Shown here in pieces: positions 55,565 through 63,399 of a stretch of DNA of 64,000 bases. Position 1 is the stretch's first letter; each line of letters starts with the position of its first letter. Origin of the DNA: Falsiroseomonas algicola (GTDB taxonomy: Bacteria; Pseudomonadota; Alphaproteobacteria; Acetobacterales; Acetobacteraceae); assembly GCF_011040385.1 (NCBI RefSeq), contig NZ_JAAIKB010000003.1:310001-374000 (forward strand), in the 5' to 3' direction. The notes below the pieces were generated by a model, which saw nothing but the letters and a program-made list of their open reading frames with translations, had not been told where the DNA came from and ran no database searches. The position numbers and the translations under genes were made by a program.

Positions 55565-56959
55565 ATGGGAGCAAGGCCGACGACACGGGTGCAGGAGATC
55601 GTCGATCGCATCGCCGATGCGATCGAGCGCGGCCTGCTGAAGCCCGGGGAGAAGCTGGCCTCCGTCCGGCGCGCCGCGGAGGATCACGGCGTCTCCAAGA
55701 ACACCATGGCGGAGGCCTATGACCGGCTGGTCGCCTCCGGCCATCTGGAGCCGCGGCGCGGCGCGGGCTACTTCGCCGCCGCCACGGCGCGCCCCGCGCG
55801 CGCCCGCGTGCCGCCGCACCTGGCGGAGGCGATCGATACCGTCTCCCTGCTGCGGGAACAGCTGGAAGCCCAGCACAGGGTCCGGCCGGGCGATGGACGC
55901 CCGCCGCCCGGCTGGATGGAGGGCTCCGAACTCTCGGCGCAGTTCGCGGGCGGCAAGTGGCGGCCGGGCGGCAGCCTGGAACATGGCTATGGCAGTTCCT
56001 GGGGCTTCCTGCCGCTGCGGGAACGCATCGCGCTGTCGCTGGTCGAACGCGGCATCTCCTGCGCGCCCGACCAGGTGCTGACGACCATGGGCGCGAACCA
56101 CGCGCTCGACCTCGTCATCCGGCACATCGCGGAGCCCGGCGACACGGTGCTGGTGGATGACCCCGGCTACTATCCGCTCTTCGGCAAGCTGCAGCTGGCG
56201 CGGCTGCGAGCCGTCGGCGTGCGGCGCCTGGCGGAGGGCCCGGACCCGGACGAGTTGCTGGCGAGGCTGGCGCAGCACCGGCCGAAGGCCTTCTTCACCC
56301 AGTCCCTGGCGCACAACCCGACCGGCGGGACGCTGTCGCCCGCCATCGCCCATCGCGTGCTGGCCGCGGCGGAACGGCACGGCGTGGCGATCGTGGAATG
56401 CGACCCCTTCGCAGACCTCCTGCCCGCGGCCAGCACGCGGCTGGCGGCGCTGGACGGGCTGCGGCGCGTGATCAGCATCGGTACCTTCTCGAAAACCCTC
56501 TCGGCATCGCTGCGCGTGGGTTTCGTGGCGGCGGCGCCGGCCGTGGTGGCGGCGCTGAACGATCTCAAGATGCTCACGGTCGTGTCCACTTCCACCTATG
56601 CGGAGCGCTTCGTCGCGCATCTCATCCAGGGTGGTCACTACCTGCGGCACCTGCGCCGCCTGCGGCAGCGGGTGGAGGCGGCGACGGCGCTGGCGGTGCG
56701 GCAGATGGCGCAGGCCGGCTGGCCGGTGGCGCCGCCGGCGGGGGGCGGGCTCTATCTGTGGGTGCCCTTTCCCGTGGGCCTGGACGAGGCCGAGATCTGC
56801 CACCGCGCCTCGGCCGAGGGCATCTTCCTGGCACCCGGCTCGATCTTCCGGCCGGAGCGTGGCGTGGACCAGCAGCCCGCGATGATGCGCGTGAACGTGG
56901 CCTATGCGAGCGATCCCCACTTCCTGGCCTTCCTGGAACAGGCGCCGTCGCGGCGTTGA
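55565..56959 (+). CDS. MocR-type regulator (GntR winged helix fused to PLP aminotransferase domain)
   Basis: 464 aa. The N-terminal winged helix (about 5-75, IADAIERGLLKPGEKLASVRRAAEDHGVSKNTMAEAYDRL) is GntR-type. The larger C-terminal domain (about 110-460) is a class I aminotransferase fold, with the PLP lysine kept in IGTFSKTLSASLRVGFVA and the GANHALDLV, DDPGYYPL, HNPTGGTL landmarks. Such proteins use PLP as a co-effector. It likely controls the HMG-CoA reductase-TctC region. The ATG at 55565 has GAAGGGGGTC upstream. Confidence 0.92.
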   Translation: MGARPTTRVQEIVDRIADAIERGLLKPGEKLASVRRAAEDHGVSKNTMAEAYDRLVASGHLEPRRGAGYFAAATARPARARVPPHLAEAIDTVSLLREQLEAQHRVRPGDGRPPPGWMEGSELSAQFAGGKWRPGGSLEHGYGSSWGFLPLRERIALSLVERGISCAPDQVLTTMGANHALDLVIRHIAEPGDTVLVDDPGYYPLFGKLQLARLRAVGVRRLAEGPDPDELLARLAQHRPKAFFTQSLAHNPTGGTLSPAIAHRVLAAAERHGVAIVECDPFADLLPAASTRLAALDGLRRVISIGTFSKTLSASLRVGFVAAAPAVVAALNDLKMLTVVSTSTYAERFVAHLIQGGHYLRHLRRLRQRVEAATALAVRQMAQAGWPVAPPAGGGLYLWVPFPVGLDEAEICHRASAEGIFLAPGSIFRPERGVDQQPAMMRVNVAYASDPHFLAFLEQAPSRR

Positions 56960-57069
56960 GCCGCGCCAGGCGGGCCCGTCGTCAGCGCTGTTGTATGCGG
57001 TTGGTATCCCACCTAGGCTCACGGAGCATCCGGTTGCTGGCCGGATTCACCATGACGAGGAGACGCCGC

Positions 57070-58056
57070 ATGCCCATCGGGAGTCTGGCTGTTTCACGCC
57101 GTGCGCTGCTTGCGGCCAGTGGCGCCGCCGCGCTGCCGGCGCGCGCCCAGGGCGGGTGGAAGCCGGCGCGGGAAGTGAGGATCCTCTGCGGCTTCGCGCC
57201 CGGTGGCGCCGGCGACCTGCTCTGCCGGCTGATGGCCGATGCGCTGCGCGCCCAATGGGGCCAGACGGTGATCGTGGAGACGCGCTCCGGCGCCGGCGGC
57301 ATCATCTCCGCCGAGGCCTGCGCGAGGGCGGCGCCCGATGGCCATACCGTCGTGCTGGCGACGATGGCGATGCTGACGGTCTCCCCGCAGCTTCCCGGCG
57401 TGACGATGCCGATCAATGTGGAGACGGACCTCACCCCGATCGCGAGCCTGGCCGGCATCTACAAGATCCTCGTGGCCTATCCGCAGGCGCCGTTCCGGGA
57501 CGTACCCGGCCTGATCGCGCATGCGCGGGCCCATCCGCAAGCAGTGGCCTATGGCTCGGCCGGCGTCGGTTCCAGCCCGCATCTGGCGGCGGAACTCTTC
57601 GCGCGGCAGGCGGGGGTGGAATGCACCCATGTGCCGTATCGCGGCGGCGCGCCGGCCATCACGGACCTGGTGGCGGGCCGCATCGGCTTCATGATCGGCA
57701 ACATGCCGGAATTCCTGGGCCAGATCCGCAGCGGGGCGCTGCGCGGCATCGCCTTCGGCGGCAGCGCCGCGGCGCCCGCCCTGCCGGACCTGCCGCTGAT
57801 CAAGCAGTGGCTGCCGGACTACGATGTCAGCAACTGGTTCGGCTTCTGTGGCCCGGGCCGCATGCCGGCGGAGATCCTGGCGGCATGGAACAGCGCCTTG
57901 CAGGCGGCGCTGGCGGATCCTGGGACGCGCGGAAAGATGGTGGAAGCGGGGATGGAGATCATGGGCGGCCCGGTGGCCAACTTCACCAACCTTATCGCCG
58001 CCGACCGGCAGCGCTGGGGCGGCGTCATCCAGGCGGCCGGCATCCGTGCCAGCTGA
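57070..58056 (+). CDS. Tripartite tricarboxylate transporter substrate-binding protein (Bug/TctC), third
   Basis: 328 aa. The ATG at 57070 has GAGGAG at spacing 8 (an ATG at 57052 is also in frame), then a signal (VSRRALLAASGAAALPARAQG). Blocks ILCGFAPGGAGDLLCRL, VETRSGAGGIISAEA, YGSAGVGSSPHLAAELF and THVPYRGGAPAITDLV are typical. Ligand unknown. It overlaps the following CMD-like gene by 11 bp, so the two are co-expressed. Confidence 0.92.
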   Translation: MPIGSLAVSRRALLAASGAAALPARAQGGWKPAREVRILCGFAPGGAGDLLCRLMADALRAQWGQTVIVETRSGAGGIISAEACARAAPDGHTVVLATMAMLTVSPQLPGVTMPINVETDLTPIASLAGIYKILVAYPQAPFRDVPGLIAHARAHPQAVAYGSAGVGSSPHLAAELFARQAGVECTHVPYRGGAPAITDLVAGRIGFMIGNMPEFLGQIRSGALRGIAFGGSAAAPALPDLPLIKQWLPDYDVSNWFGFCGPGRMPAEILAAWNSALQAALADPGTRGKMVEAGMEIMGGPVANFTNLIAADRQRWGGVIQAAGIRAS

Positions 58057-58768
58057 CCCGACCCCGCCGGAGGTTGTCCGGGCACGGCTCGAGGAGTTCC
58101 GCGCGCGCCGCGGCTATGTCCTGCCCCACCAGGGCGCCATGGCCGCCGCCATGCCCGACCTGCAGGACGCCTATGGCGTCATGTACAAGGCGCTGACGCT
58201 GACGGAACGCCACCTCGACCCCTTCGAGAAGGAGTTCGTCTGGCTCGCCATCCTGACGGCGGCGGAGGAGCATGTCGGCACCCACCATGTGGACCTGTTC
58301 TTCCGCACCGGCGGCACGGGACCCCAGGCGGAGGCGGTATTCCGCCTGGTCGCCTGGGCGCGCGGGGCGGAGACCTTCGGTTTCCTCGACCGGCATTGGC
58401 AGGGCTACTTCCCCGAGGTGCCGGCGGCCCGCGCCTATCGCGGCGGCACGGCGGCGCTGATCGCCGGGCTGGACGTGCCGGCGTATCTCGCGCGGCTGGC
58501 CCTGCTGGGCATCCACGCGGCGCGCGGCGCGCATTGGCCGCTGACCGCCGACCTCGAAGCCGCCTATGGCGAGGGGGTGCCGGAGCCGAAGATGGCGGAG
58601 GCGATGAGCCTGGCCATGTGGCCCTGCGGCGTGAACCGGTTCCTCGAGGCGTGCGGCGTCTGGCTCGAGCTGCTGCGGAGCGGCCGCGTCGAGCCGTCGC
58701 CCGCTTTCCGGGCCTGGGCGGAGACACCAGGGCAGGACGGCTTCGCACTGGCACCGCGCGGGCGCTGA
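58046..58768 (+). CDS. AhpD/CMD-like (carboxymuconolactone decarboxylase family) protein
   Basis: 240 aa in two related helical halves, as in double-CMD proteins: first VLPHQGAMAAAMPDLQDAYGVMYKALT with EEHVGTHHVDLFFRTGG, then a second copy with HAARGAHWPLTADLEAAYGEGVPEPKMAEA. The AhpD redox Cys pair is absent (EEHVGTHH instead of ExxCxxC), so it is not an AhpD peroxidase; decarboxylase or unknown activity remains. The GTG start at 58046 overlaps the TctC stop by 11 bp. Last chromosomal gene before the att site. Confidence 0.8.
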   Translation: MPADPTPPEVVRARLEEFRARRGYVLPHQGAMAAAMPDLQDAYGVMYKALTLTERHLDPFEKEFVWLAILTAAEEHVGTHHVDLFFRTGGTGPQAEAVFRLVAWARGAETFGFLDRHWQGYFPEVPAARAYRGGTAALIAGLDVPAYLARLALLGIHAARGAHWPLTADLEAAYGEGVPEPKMAEAMSLAMWPCGVNRFLEACGVWLELLRSGRVEPSPAFRAWAETPGQDGFALAPRGR

Positions 58769-58838
58769 CCGACGATCGGCGCGCCTTGCTGAAGGCGCGG
58801 CTTCCGGCGGCCTCTGCGCTTCTGCGATTTCACTGGAG

Positions 58839-58855
58839 TGGCTGGGGGACCTGGA
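58839..58855 (-). other. tRNA-Gln 3'-end remnant, probable attachment site of the island
   Basis: On the minus strand TCCAGGTCCCCCAGCCA reads as one T-loop base, the 3' half of a T-stem (CCAGG), a 7-nt acceptor strand (TCCCCCA), discriminator G and CCA: the exact 3' end of a proteobacterial tRNA-Gln. The rest of the tRNA does not follow. This is what integration into a tRNA 3' end leaves at the distal junction. The intact tRNA-Gln should lie past the right edge, beyond the integrase. Confidence 0.6.
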
Positions 58856-58917
58856 CCCGCAGCGTCACTGGCTTCCAACCTGTTGATCCCTAAGCCCTGA
58901 CAGGGCCGGCGGAGTGG

Positions 58918-58939
58918 ATGGTGGGACCATGGTGGGACC
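58918..58939. repeat. Tandem 11-bp repeat next to the att site
   Basis: ATGGTGGGACC occurs twice head to tail, 62 bp inside the element. Short direct repeats close to an attachment site can be integrase arm-binding sites. Only two copies are seen. Confidence 0.5.
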
Positions 58940-59289
58940 GTCGCGGCTGCGTCGGCAAGGGGGCAAGCGAAGGCGCTTGCCGTTACCTCGCGACACACCG
59001 GGGCAGGCCCATTGTCCCTTGGAGTGTTCATTCCACCCTGTCCGCAGGACACTCGGCGGTGGCCGGGGTGCGGGACCGCTCTCAGGCCCTTTATGGGCGA
59101 TACTGCCCATCGCCTTCGCACAACAATGCATCTGATTAACGCATGAAAGGATGTTTTTCTTATTGTTGCGGTTGATGCGCCCGAATCGCGTTGGAGGCGC
59201 TAGACTAAGCCTTGAGAGCCCTACTGCCTGAGTTCGCTGCGACCGTCGCTACCGACCGGGCTAAGGGTGAAACTGCGGATGATCGCGAC
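58940..59289. other. Left end of the island, no gene recognised
   Basis: 350 bp that become AT-rich near 59130-59170 (TGTTTTTCTTATTG). Small open frames here show no recognisable protein features. The promoter of the RelA/SpoT gene is expected in this stretch; TTGATG at 59172 and TAGACT at 59201 are candidate elements but their spacing is not ideal. Confidence 0.5.
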
Positions 59290-60474
59290 GTGTTGCCCAA
59301 CTCCGCCCCCAACTACAGCAAAAGGGAGGTCGCCCGAGCGGGCGAAGTGATTGCCAGCGGGCTGTCGTGGTCGCCAGAAACCGAGGAAGTTATCCGGCGA
59401 GCGTTCCTTGTCGCGCACAGTTGGCGTGACTCTCATGCATTTCCGATGCGGAGCATCCGCCACTCGGTCATCCATCACATGAAGGAGGCTGGACTTGACG
59501 GCCTAACGGGCGCTCGCCTCAAGCGCATGCCTGCAATCCGCGGGAAGCTGCTGCGCAAGAAGTGGAATCTTGCCCAGCTACAAGACCTCGGTGGGTGCCG
59601 GGCCATAATGCCCGATATCAGGAGCGTCCATGCGCTTCATGACGCAATCCGCGTTGGCATCCGGCACGAAGTCAGACATGAAGATAATTATATTGCCGCG
59701 CCCAAGGATGACGGATACCGCAGCCACCATCTCATCCTAAAATTCACTGCAAAGAACAGCATTGAAGAAAAATTTGAGGGCCGGCGCATCGAGTTGCAGA
59801 TCAGAACAAAGTTACAGCATGCGTGGGCCACCACTGTTGAAGCCGTCGGCTTGTTTCGGGGCGAGAGTCTGAAGAACCACCAGGGAAGCCTAGACTGGCT
59901 CCGCCTATTCGCCCTGATTTCAGCCGAATTTGCCGAAGCAGAGGCTTCGCCACTTCCTCCGGGCGCGCTCCAGAAACACGAGAGGGTAGCTGAAATTAGG
60001 CGCCTTGAAGCCGAGCTAGATGCTCTTAGGCTGTTGGATCAGATCCGAATTGGCATGCACGGAACAGATATTCCGCTTGGCCCCGCTTACAGGCCGACGC
60101 ACTTCCTGATCCGCTTCGACCACGCCAGCCAGAGAGCCAGCGTCGAGCCTCACAACATCGCGAAAGAGGCGGCGAAGTCATACGACAACGCCGAAGTTCT
60201 GGACAGTCGAAAGGGCGCTAATAGCCAGACGGTTGTGCTGGTGGAGGTGGACAAGATCGAAAATCTGAAGGCGGCGTATCCAAACTACTTTGGTGACGTT
60301 CACGAGTTTCGGCGTCAGCTTGAACAGATCACACGTGATGGCGCGGCCACTGAATACGCTGTCGCACCCCGGCAGCGCACAAAGACGCCGCCAGCGCCGT
60401 ATGGCGATCTGTCGTGGCTCCGGGGCAGCCGCTTTGGCCGGGCGCCATATAGGGGCGGCGGCCGAAAGACCTGA
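59290..60474 (+). CDS. RelA/SpoT-domain protein, probable small alarmone synthetase
   Basis: 394 aa. The nucleotidyltransferase (synthetase) domain is complete: RLKRMPAIRGKL (77-87), DLGGCRAI (D99, R104), PKDDGYRSHH (K139, Y143, R144, H146) and ELQIRTKLQHAW (E168, R172). It is predicted to transfer pyrophosphate from ATP to GDP/GTP or another nucleotide or tRNA. No hydrolase (HD) domain, TGS or ACT domain is seen. The C-terminal 200 residues are unassigned. Single-gene synthetases in mobile islands include ToxSAS toxins and the CapRel phage-defence proteins. GTG at 59290 chosen because related proteins start just before the YSKREV block; a TTG at 59212 is an alternative. Confidence 0.85.
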   Translation: MLPNSAPNYSKREVARAGEVIASGLSWSPETEEVIRRAFLVAHSWRDSHAFPMRSIRHSVIHHMKEAGLDGLTGARLKRMPAIRGKLLRKKWNLAQLQDLGGCRAIMPDIRSVHALHDAIRVGIRHEVRHEDNYIAAPKDDGYRSHHLILKFTAKNSIEEKFEGRRIELQIRTKLQHAWATTVEAVGLFRGESLKNHQGSLDWLRLFALISAEFAEAEASPLPPGALQKHERVAEIRRLEAELDALRLLDQIRIGMHGTDIPLGPAYRPTHFLIRFDHASQRASVEPHNIAKEAAKSYDNAEVLDSRKGANSQTVVLVEVDKIENLKAAYPNYFGDVHEFRRQLEQITRDGAATEYAVAPRQRTKTPPAPYGDLSWLRGSRFGRAPYRGGGRKT

Positions 60475-60509
60475 CCTCCAACGCGCTCGCTTGCGGGTCT
60501 TGGCCGTGC

Positions 60510-61151
60510 TCATCCGGCCGTCTCCTTCGCAGTGACCGCAACTCGCTTGGCGATCTTAGCGACCGTGGCGCGACTGCATCCGGTGGCGGCCTGCACCTGC
60601 GACCACGAAAGCCCCTTCGCCAGCATGGAGGCGATGGCGGTGTTCCGCTGCGTGTCCTCCTGGCGGCCCTTGTAGAGGCCCGCAGCCTTGGCCTTCGCCT
60701 GTCCGTCGGCCTGCCGGCGGCGGCGGTCCTCGTAATCCTTGCGGGCGACGGCGGCGAGAACGTCCAGCATCATGCCGTTGACAGCCGCGAACATGCGGGT
60801 CGTGAAGCCGTCATCGGTGGTGGTGGCGAGCATCCAGGACGTGGGCAGGTCCATCGCCACTACCCGCACCTGTCGCGCCTCCATCTCGGCCCGCAGCTTT
60901 CGCCAATCGGCTTCGGTGAGCCGTGAGAGGCGGTCCACCTGTTCGATGAGCAGCACGTCCCCGGGGCGGCTGTCGGCGAGGAGCCGGAACAACTCCGGCC
61001 GTTGAAGCGAGGCGCCGCTTTCGTTCTCCACGTAGCTCGCGGCGATGGTCAGGTCGCGTTCTGCGGCGAACGCCTCAAGGGCGGCCCGGGCGCGGGTCGC
61101 GTCTTGTTCGCTGGTGGATGCGCGGAGGTAGAGGCGAGCGAGGGTCGGCAT
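60510..61151 (-). CDS. Serine recombinase (resolvase/invertase type)
   Basis: 213 aa. Catalytic Ser12 in YLRASTSEQD, then VENESGASLQRPEL and VLLIEQVDRLSRL with the conserved DRxxR, followed by a long E-helix region (MLDVLAAVARKDYEDRRRRQ) and a C-terminal HTH (GLSWSQVQAATGCSRATVAKIAKR). It makes strand exchange at short sites; it could resolve or invert part of the element. It is convergent with the RelA/SpoT gene (35-bp gap). Its own upstream region holds a 19-bp direct repeat. Confidence 0.92.
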   Translation of the reverse strand: MPTLARLYLRASTSEQDATRARAALEAFAAERDLTIAASYVENESGASLQRPELFRLLADSRPGDVLLIEQVDRLSRLTEADWRKLRAEMEARQVRVVAMDLPTSWMLATTTDDGFTTRMFAAVNGMMLDVLAAVARKDYEDRRRRQADGQAKAKAAGLYKGRQEDTQRNTAIASMLAKGLSWSQVQAATGCSRATVAKIAKRVAVTAKETAG

Positions 61152-61167
61152 GATGTCGGAGCCTCCA

Positions 61168-61215
61168 GTTCATTTAGAATGGTTCACACTTTATTGGTTC
61201 ATTTTGGATGGTCAA
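61168..61215. repeat. 19-bp direct repeat before the serine recombinase gene
   Basis: GTTCATTTAGAATGGTTCA (61168-61186) and GTTCATTTTGGATGGTCAA (61197-61215) match at 15 of 19 positions, 29 bp apart. Located 17-64 bp ahead of the recombinase start on its upstream side, they could be its own binding sites or a regulator's. Confidence 0.5.
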
Positions 61216-61655
61216 GTATCGAGAGTGAGCTGGCGTGGAGAGTAGTTCCGTTGAGGCATACCCAAAGTGAACCGGTCTTTGGGCCTTGCCTTGCTTGCCT
61301 TGCTCGCGGCGGTGGCGCCGCGCGGGCCGTCGGGCGACGGTCTGGCGGTGGTGGCGCGAAGGAGTCGGGTGGGATCGGGCCGACGGTGTCCCTCTTAAGG
61401 CGGCCCCGGCGGGCGAGGCGGGCCCCTACGGGGGGAATGCGCGGCGCTCGCGGTGGCGGGTGACCGTTCAGGGGCGTGACCCAAAATGCCCGGGGCACGC
61501 TGCGCGTTCAGAGGGGGCGAGCGGGCGGGCCATCGGCAAGAAAATATCGCTCTTTCCCAAGGGGTTAAGCGCCCTCCGGGCCCACGCTTGTCGCCTAGAG
61601 GCGTCTAGTTTTGACAGCCGCTTAGGGGCCCGCTGCGGTGTCTTCGGCTACCACC
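61216..61655. other. 440 bp without a recognisable gene
   Basis: Very G-rich and irregular, with GC tracts such as GGCCCCGGCGGGCG. A small dyad CTAGA-ggcg-TCTAG at 61595-61608 is followed by TTTT, a weak terminator shape on the plus strand. Small open frames here have no protein-like character. Confidence 0.5.
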
Positions 61656-62375
61656 TCAAAACTCTGACGGCCTCCACGGCGCGGCCTCGTGAAGCTCCCG
61701 CAAGGCTGCCTCTGCGGCCTCGATGATGGCCCCGCGCCGGTCCGGGTCATGGACCCCACGGGCTGCCGCGACGGCCTGCCGTATGGCGTCATGCGCGGCG
61801 CTGGCGAAGGCCGCTTCCGGGTCATCGGGCGATGGGGCCTCGGCGGGTGTGCCGACCTCGCCGCCGTATTCCAGGGCGATGTCGGGGAAGTCCTTGTGCA
61901 TCCAGTTGCTCACAGTCTGATGGGTGACGAGCCCGCCAAGGGCCTTCGCGATGTCCCGATAGGACAGCCGCCCAGACGGCTGCCTGGCACTCGCGGCCGT
62001 GCGGTGCTTGCGGGCTCTGATAAAGGCGCGGAAGGCGTCCCGCACTTCACGCGGCTTGAGCGGCAGGCCGTGGGCGAGGTTGGCCTCGGCGGCAAGCCAA
62101 CGGGCTTCCCGTGCGGTGGCCTGGACGATGACCGCCGGGACGGACGTTGCGCCGATGGCTTGGTGCGCCGCGACGCGGTGCCACCCGTCGACCAGCGTCG
62201 GGACGCCTTCGATCATGGCGACCCGGACGGGCGGCAGTTCCACGCCTGCCCGAAGCGCCGTTGCGTATCGATCCACCACGGCGCGGTTGGTGCCGTGCCT
62301 GATCTGGTTGCGCGGGTCGCGGTGTAGGTCAGCGATGTCGAGCTTGATGGGGGCAGCCTCGGTCGGGGAGAACAT
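61656..62375 (-). CDS. ParB-like N-terminal domain protein
   Basis: 239 aa. The ParB/Srx-type nuclease-like domain (about 10-95) shows KLDIADLHRDPRNQIRHGTNRAVVDRYATALRAG and the box PTLVDGWHRVAAHQAIG, comparable to the GERR/GHHR CTP-binding box of ParB. A helix-turn-helix follows (SYRDIAKALGGLVTHQTVSNWMHKDF, about 135-165). No parA is present, so it is more likely a regulator or plasmid-style maintenance protein of the element than a chromosome-partition protein. Third gene of a minus-strand operon, 3 bp after the HNH-like gene. Confidence 0.85.
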   Translation of the reverse strand: MFSPTEAAPIKLDIADLHRDPRNQIRHGTNRAVVDRYATALRAGVELPPVRVAMIEGVPTLVDGWHRVAAHQAIGATSVPAVIVQATAREARWLAAEANLAHGLPLKPREVRDAFRAFIRARKHRTAASARQPSGRLSYRDIAKALGGLVTHQTVSNWMHKDFPDIALEYGGEVGTPAEAPSPDDPEAAFASAAHDAIRQAVAAARGVHDPDRRGAIIEAAEAALRELHEAAPWRPSEF

Positions 62376-62378
62376 GGC

Positions 62379-62804
62379 CTAGTCCTCCGCGTCGGGCGCG
62401 GTGGCGCCACGCCAATCGGTCTTCAGGTTGTCGCGGCAAAGGTTCAGCGGGTTGCCGTCGAGATACTGCACCTGTCGGTCTGCCATCTCATCTAGTCCCA
62501 AGACGAGATGCGAGACCATGACCATCTGGCCCTTTCGCTCGCCTATGCCTGGGGGCAGCGTGGTGCGGAAATAGCCTTTGGCGCTACGTCCGTTGCCGTT
62601 CGGCGTGATGCCGGGAAGGTCCCCGTTGAACATCGCGACGATGCGATCCCAATCGGGGGCGTGCATCGTAGCGGTCGTTGGTAGCGGATAAGTCGGCAAT
62701 GTGATGCGGACTATCGGAATGTCGCGGCCCGCGATGGGCTCCACGGGCTCGATAGTCACGGGCAGCCGGCGGTGCCGCCCAACCCGCATGGTGACCGGCC
62801 TCAT
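62379..62804 (-). CDS. HNH-nuclease-like small protein
   Basis: 141 aa. It has VRITLPTYPLPTTATMHAPDWDRIVAMFNG, then a segment QVQYLDGNPLNLCRDNLKT that matches the NPLNNRxxNLR end of phage and mobile-element HNH/AP2 proteins. The canonical first His pair is not clear (HLVLGLDEMADRQV at that position), so nuclease activity is doubtful; DNA binding is possible. It begins with an ATGA overlap with the small upstream gene and ends 3 bp before the ParB-like gene. Confidence 0.65.
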   Translation of the reverse strand: MRPVTMRVGRHRRLPVTIEPVEPIAGRDIPIVRITLPTYPLPTTATMHAPDWDRIVAMFNGDLPGITPNGNGRSAKGYFRTTLPPGIGERKGQMVMVSHLVLGLDEMADRQVQYLDGNPLNLCRDNLKTDWRGATAPDAED

Positions 62805-62992
62805 GCTTCGCTGCTCCCGAAGGGCACGCGGCGCTTCCTGACAGGGCGCTTGGCGGGAAGCTCGATGTCCACCTTGAGGGCAGCGGCGCGATTTGCGAAA
62901 GCTGCCTTGACGGCGGCGTAGTCGGGCCACGCGGCGGGCGCTGACGGCGCGGCGGACGTGGTGGTGGTGCTGTCGGTGGTTGCGTGTTCCAT
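62801..62992 (-). CDS. Small basic protein of unknown function
   Basis: 63 aa. Thr/Ala/Ser-rich start (MEHATTDSTTTTSAAP), a short helix AWPDYAAVKAAFANRAAALK, and a basic tail KRPVRKRRVPFG. It is coupled by a 4-bp ATGA overlap to the HNH-like gene, which supports it as real. First gene of the operon; it may help bind DNA or RNA. Confidence 0.6.
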   Translation of the reverse strand: MEHATTDSTTTTSAAPSAPAAWPDYAAVKAAFANRAAALKVDIELPAKRPVRKRRVPFGSSEA

Positions 62993-63200
62993 GATCTTGG
63001 CAGGGGATGAGGGGCGCCGTGCGCGGGTCTTACGTTGACTGCACACAGCGCGAAGAAGCCCTGGCGGGACGCGCGGCGTCCGGGGCGGACCAAGCGGCGT
63101 GCGAAGGTGTGCGCGTGGCGCTTCGATCCGCCCCGCCGTCATCGCTTGCCAGGGCAAAACTGGGGTTCAGAGTGGGCGGGTATTCGCCCGCCGATTCTGC

Positions 63201-63318
63201 TGTGGGGAGGGGCCGGATAATCTGCTCCGGCGTAACGGGCGGCACCGATCCAGGGCGAAGGCCGGCAGCTTCCGAACTTCCTCTTGTGGGGAGGTCCGGA
63301 CTAATCCGCCGCTCGGAC
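63201..63318. repeat. Paired hairpin repeats in the 62993-63399 gap
   Basis: Two copies of one design: TGTGGGGAGG directly followed by a hairpin with a TAATC loop. Copy 1 (63201-63230): CCGGA-taatctgc-TCCGG. Copy 2 (63285-63318): GTCCG-gactaatccgccgct-CGGAC. They are 84 bp apart. The 407-bp region has no gene and runs into an AT-rich patch at 63330-63352. Candidate regulatory RNA elements, or sites bound by an element protein. Confidence 0.55.
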
Positions 63319-63399
63319 TAACCTGATGATATTACAAGAAAAAATTTACGGTGTAGTCTGACTGCACTTGAGTCGATTCGGCAACAAATTCTAGCCCGC

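Noticed and set aside
58839-58915. A complete tRNA-Gln gene
   Set aside because: Only the 17-nt 3' end is present; no anticodon arm or D arm follows on the minus strand.
58914-59139. Two overlapping small open frames on the plus strand
   Set aside because: No start context and no protein-like composition; they cover the att repeats.
61286-61726. A 146-codon open frame in the G-rich gap
   Set aside because: Arg/Gly/Pro-rich in-frame reading of a GC-biased stretch; overlaps the ParB-like gene and has no motif.
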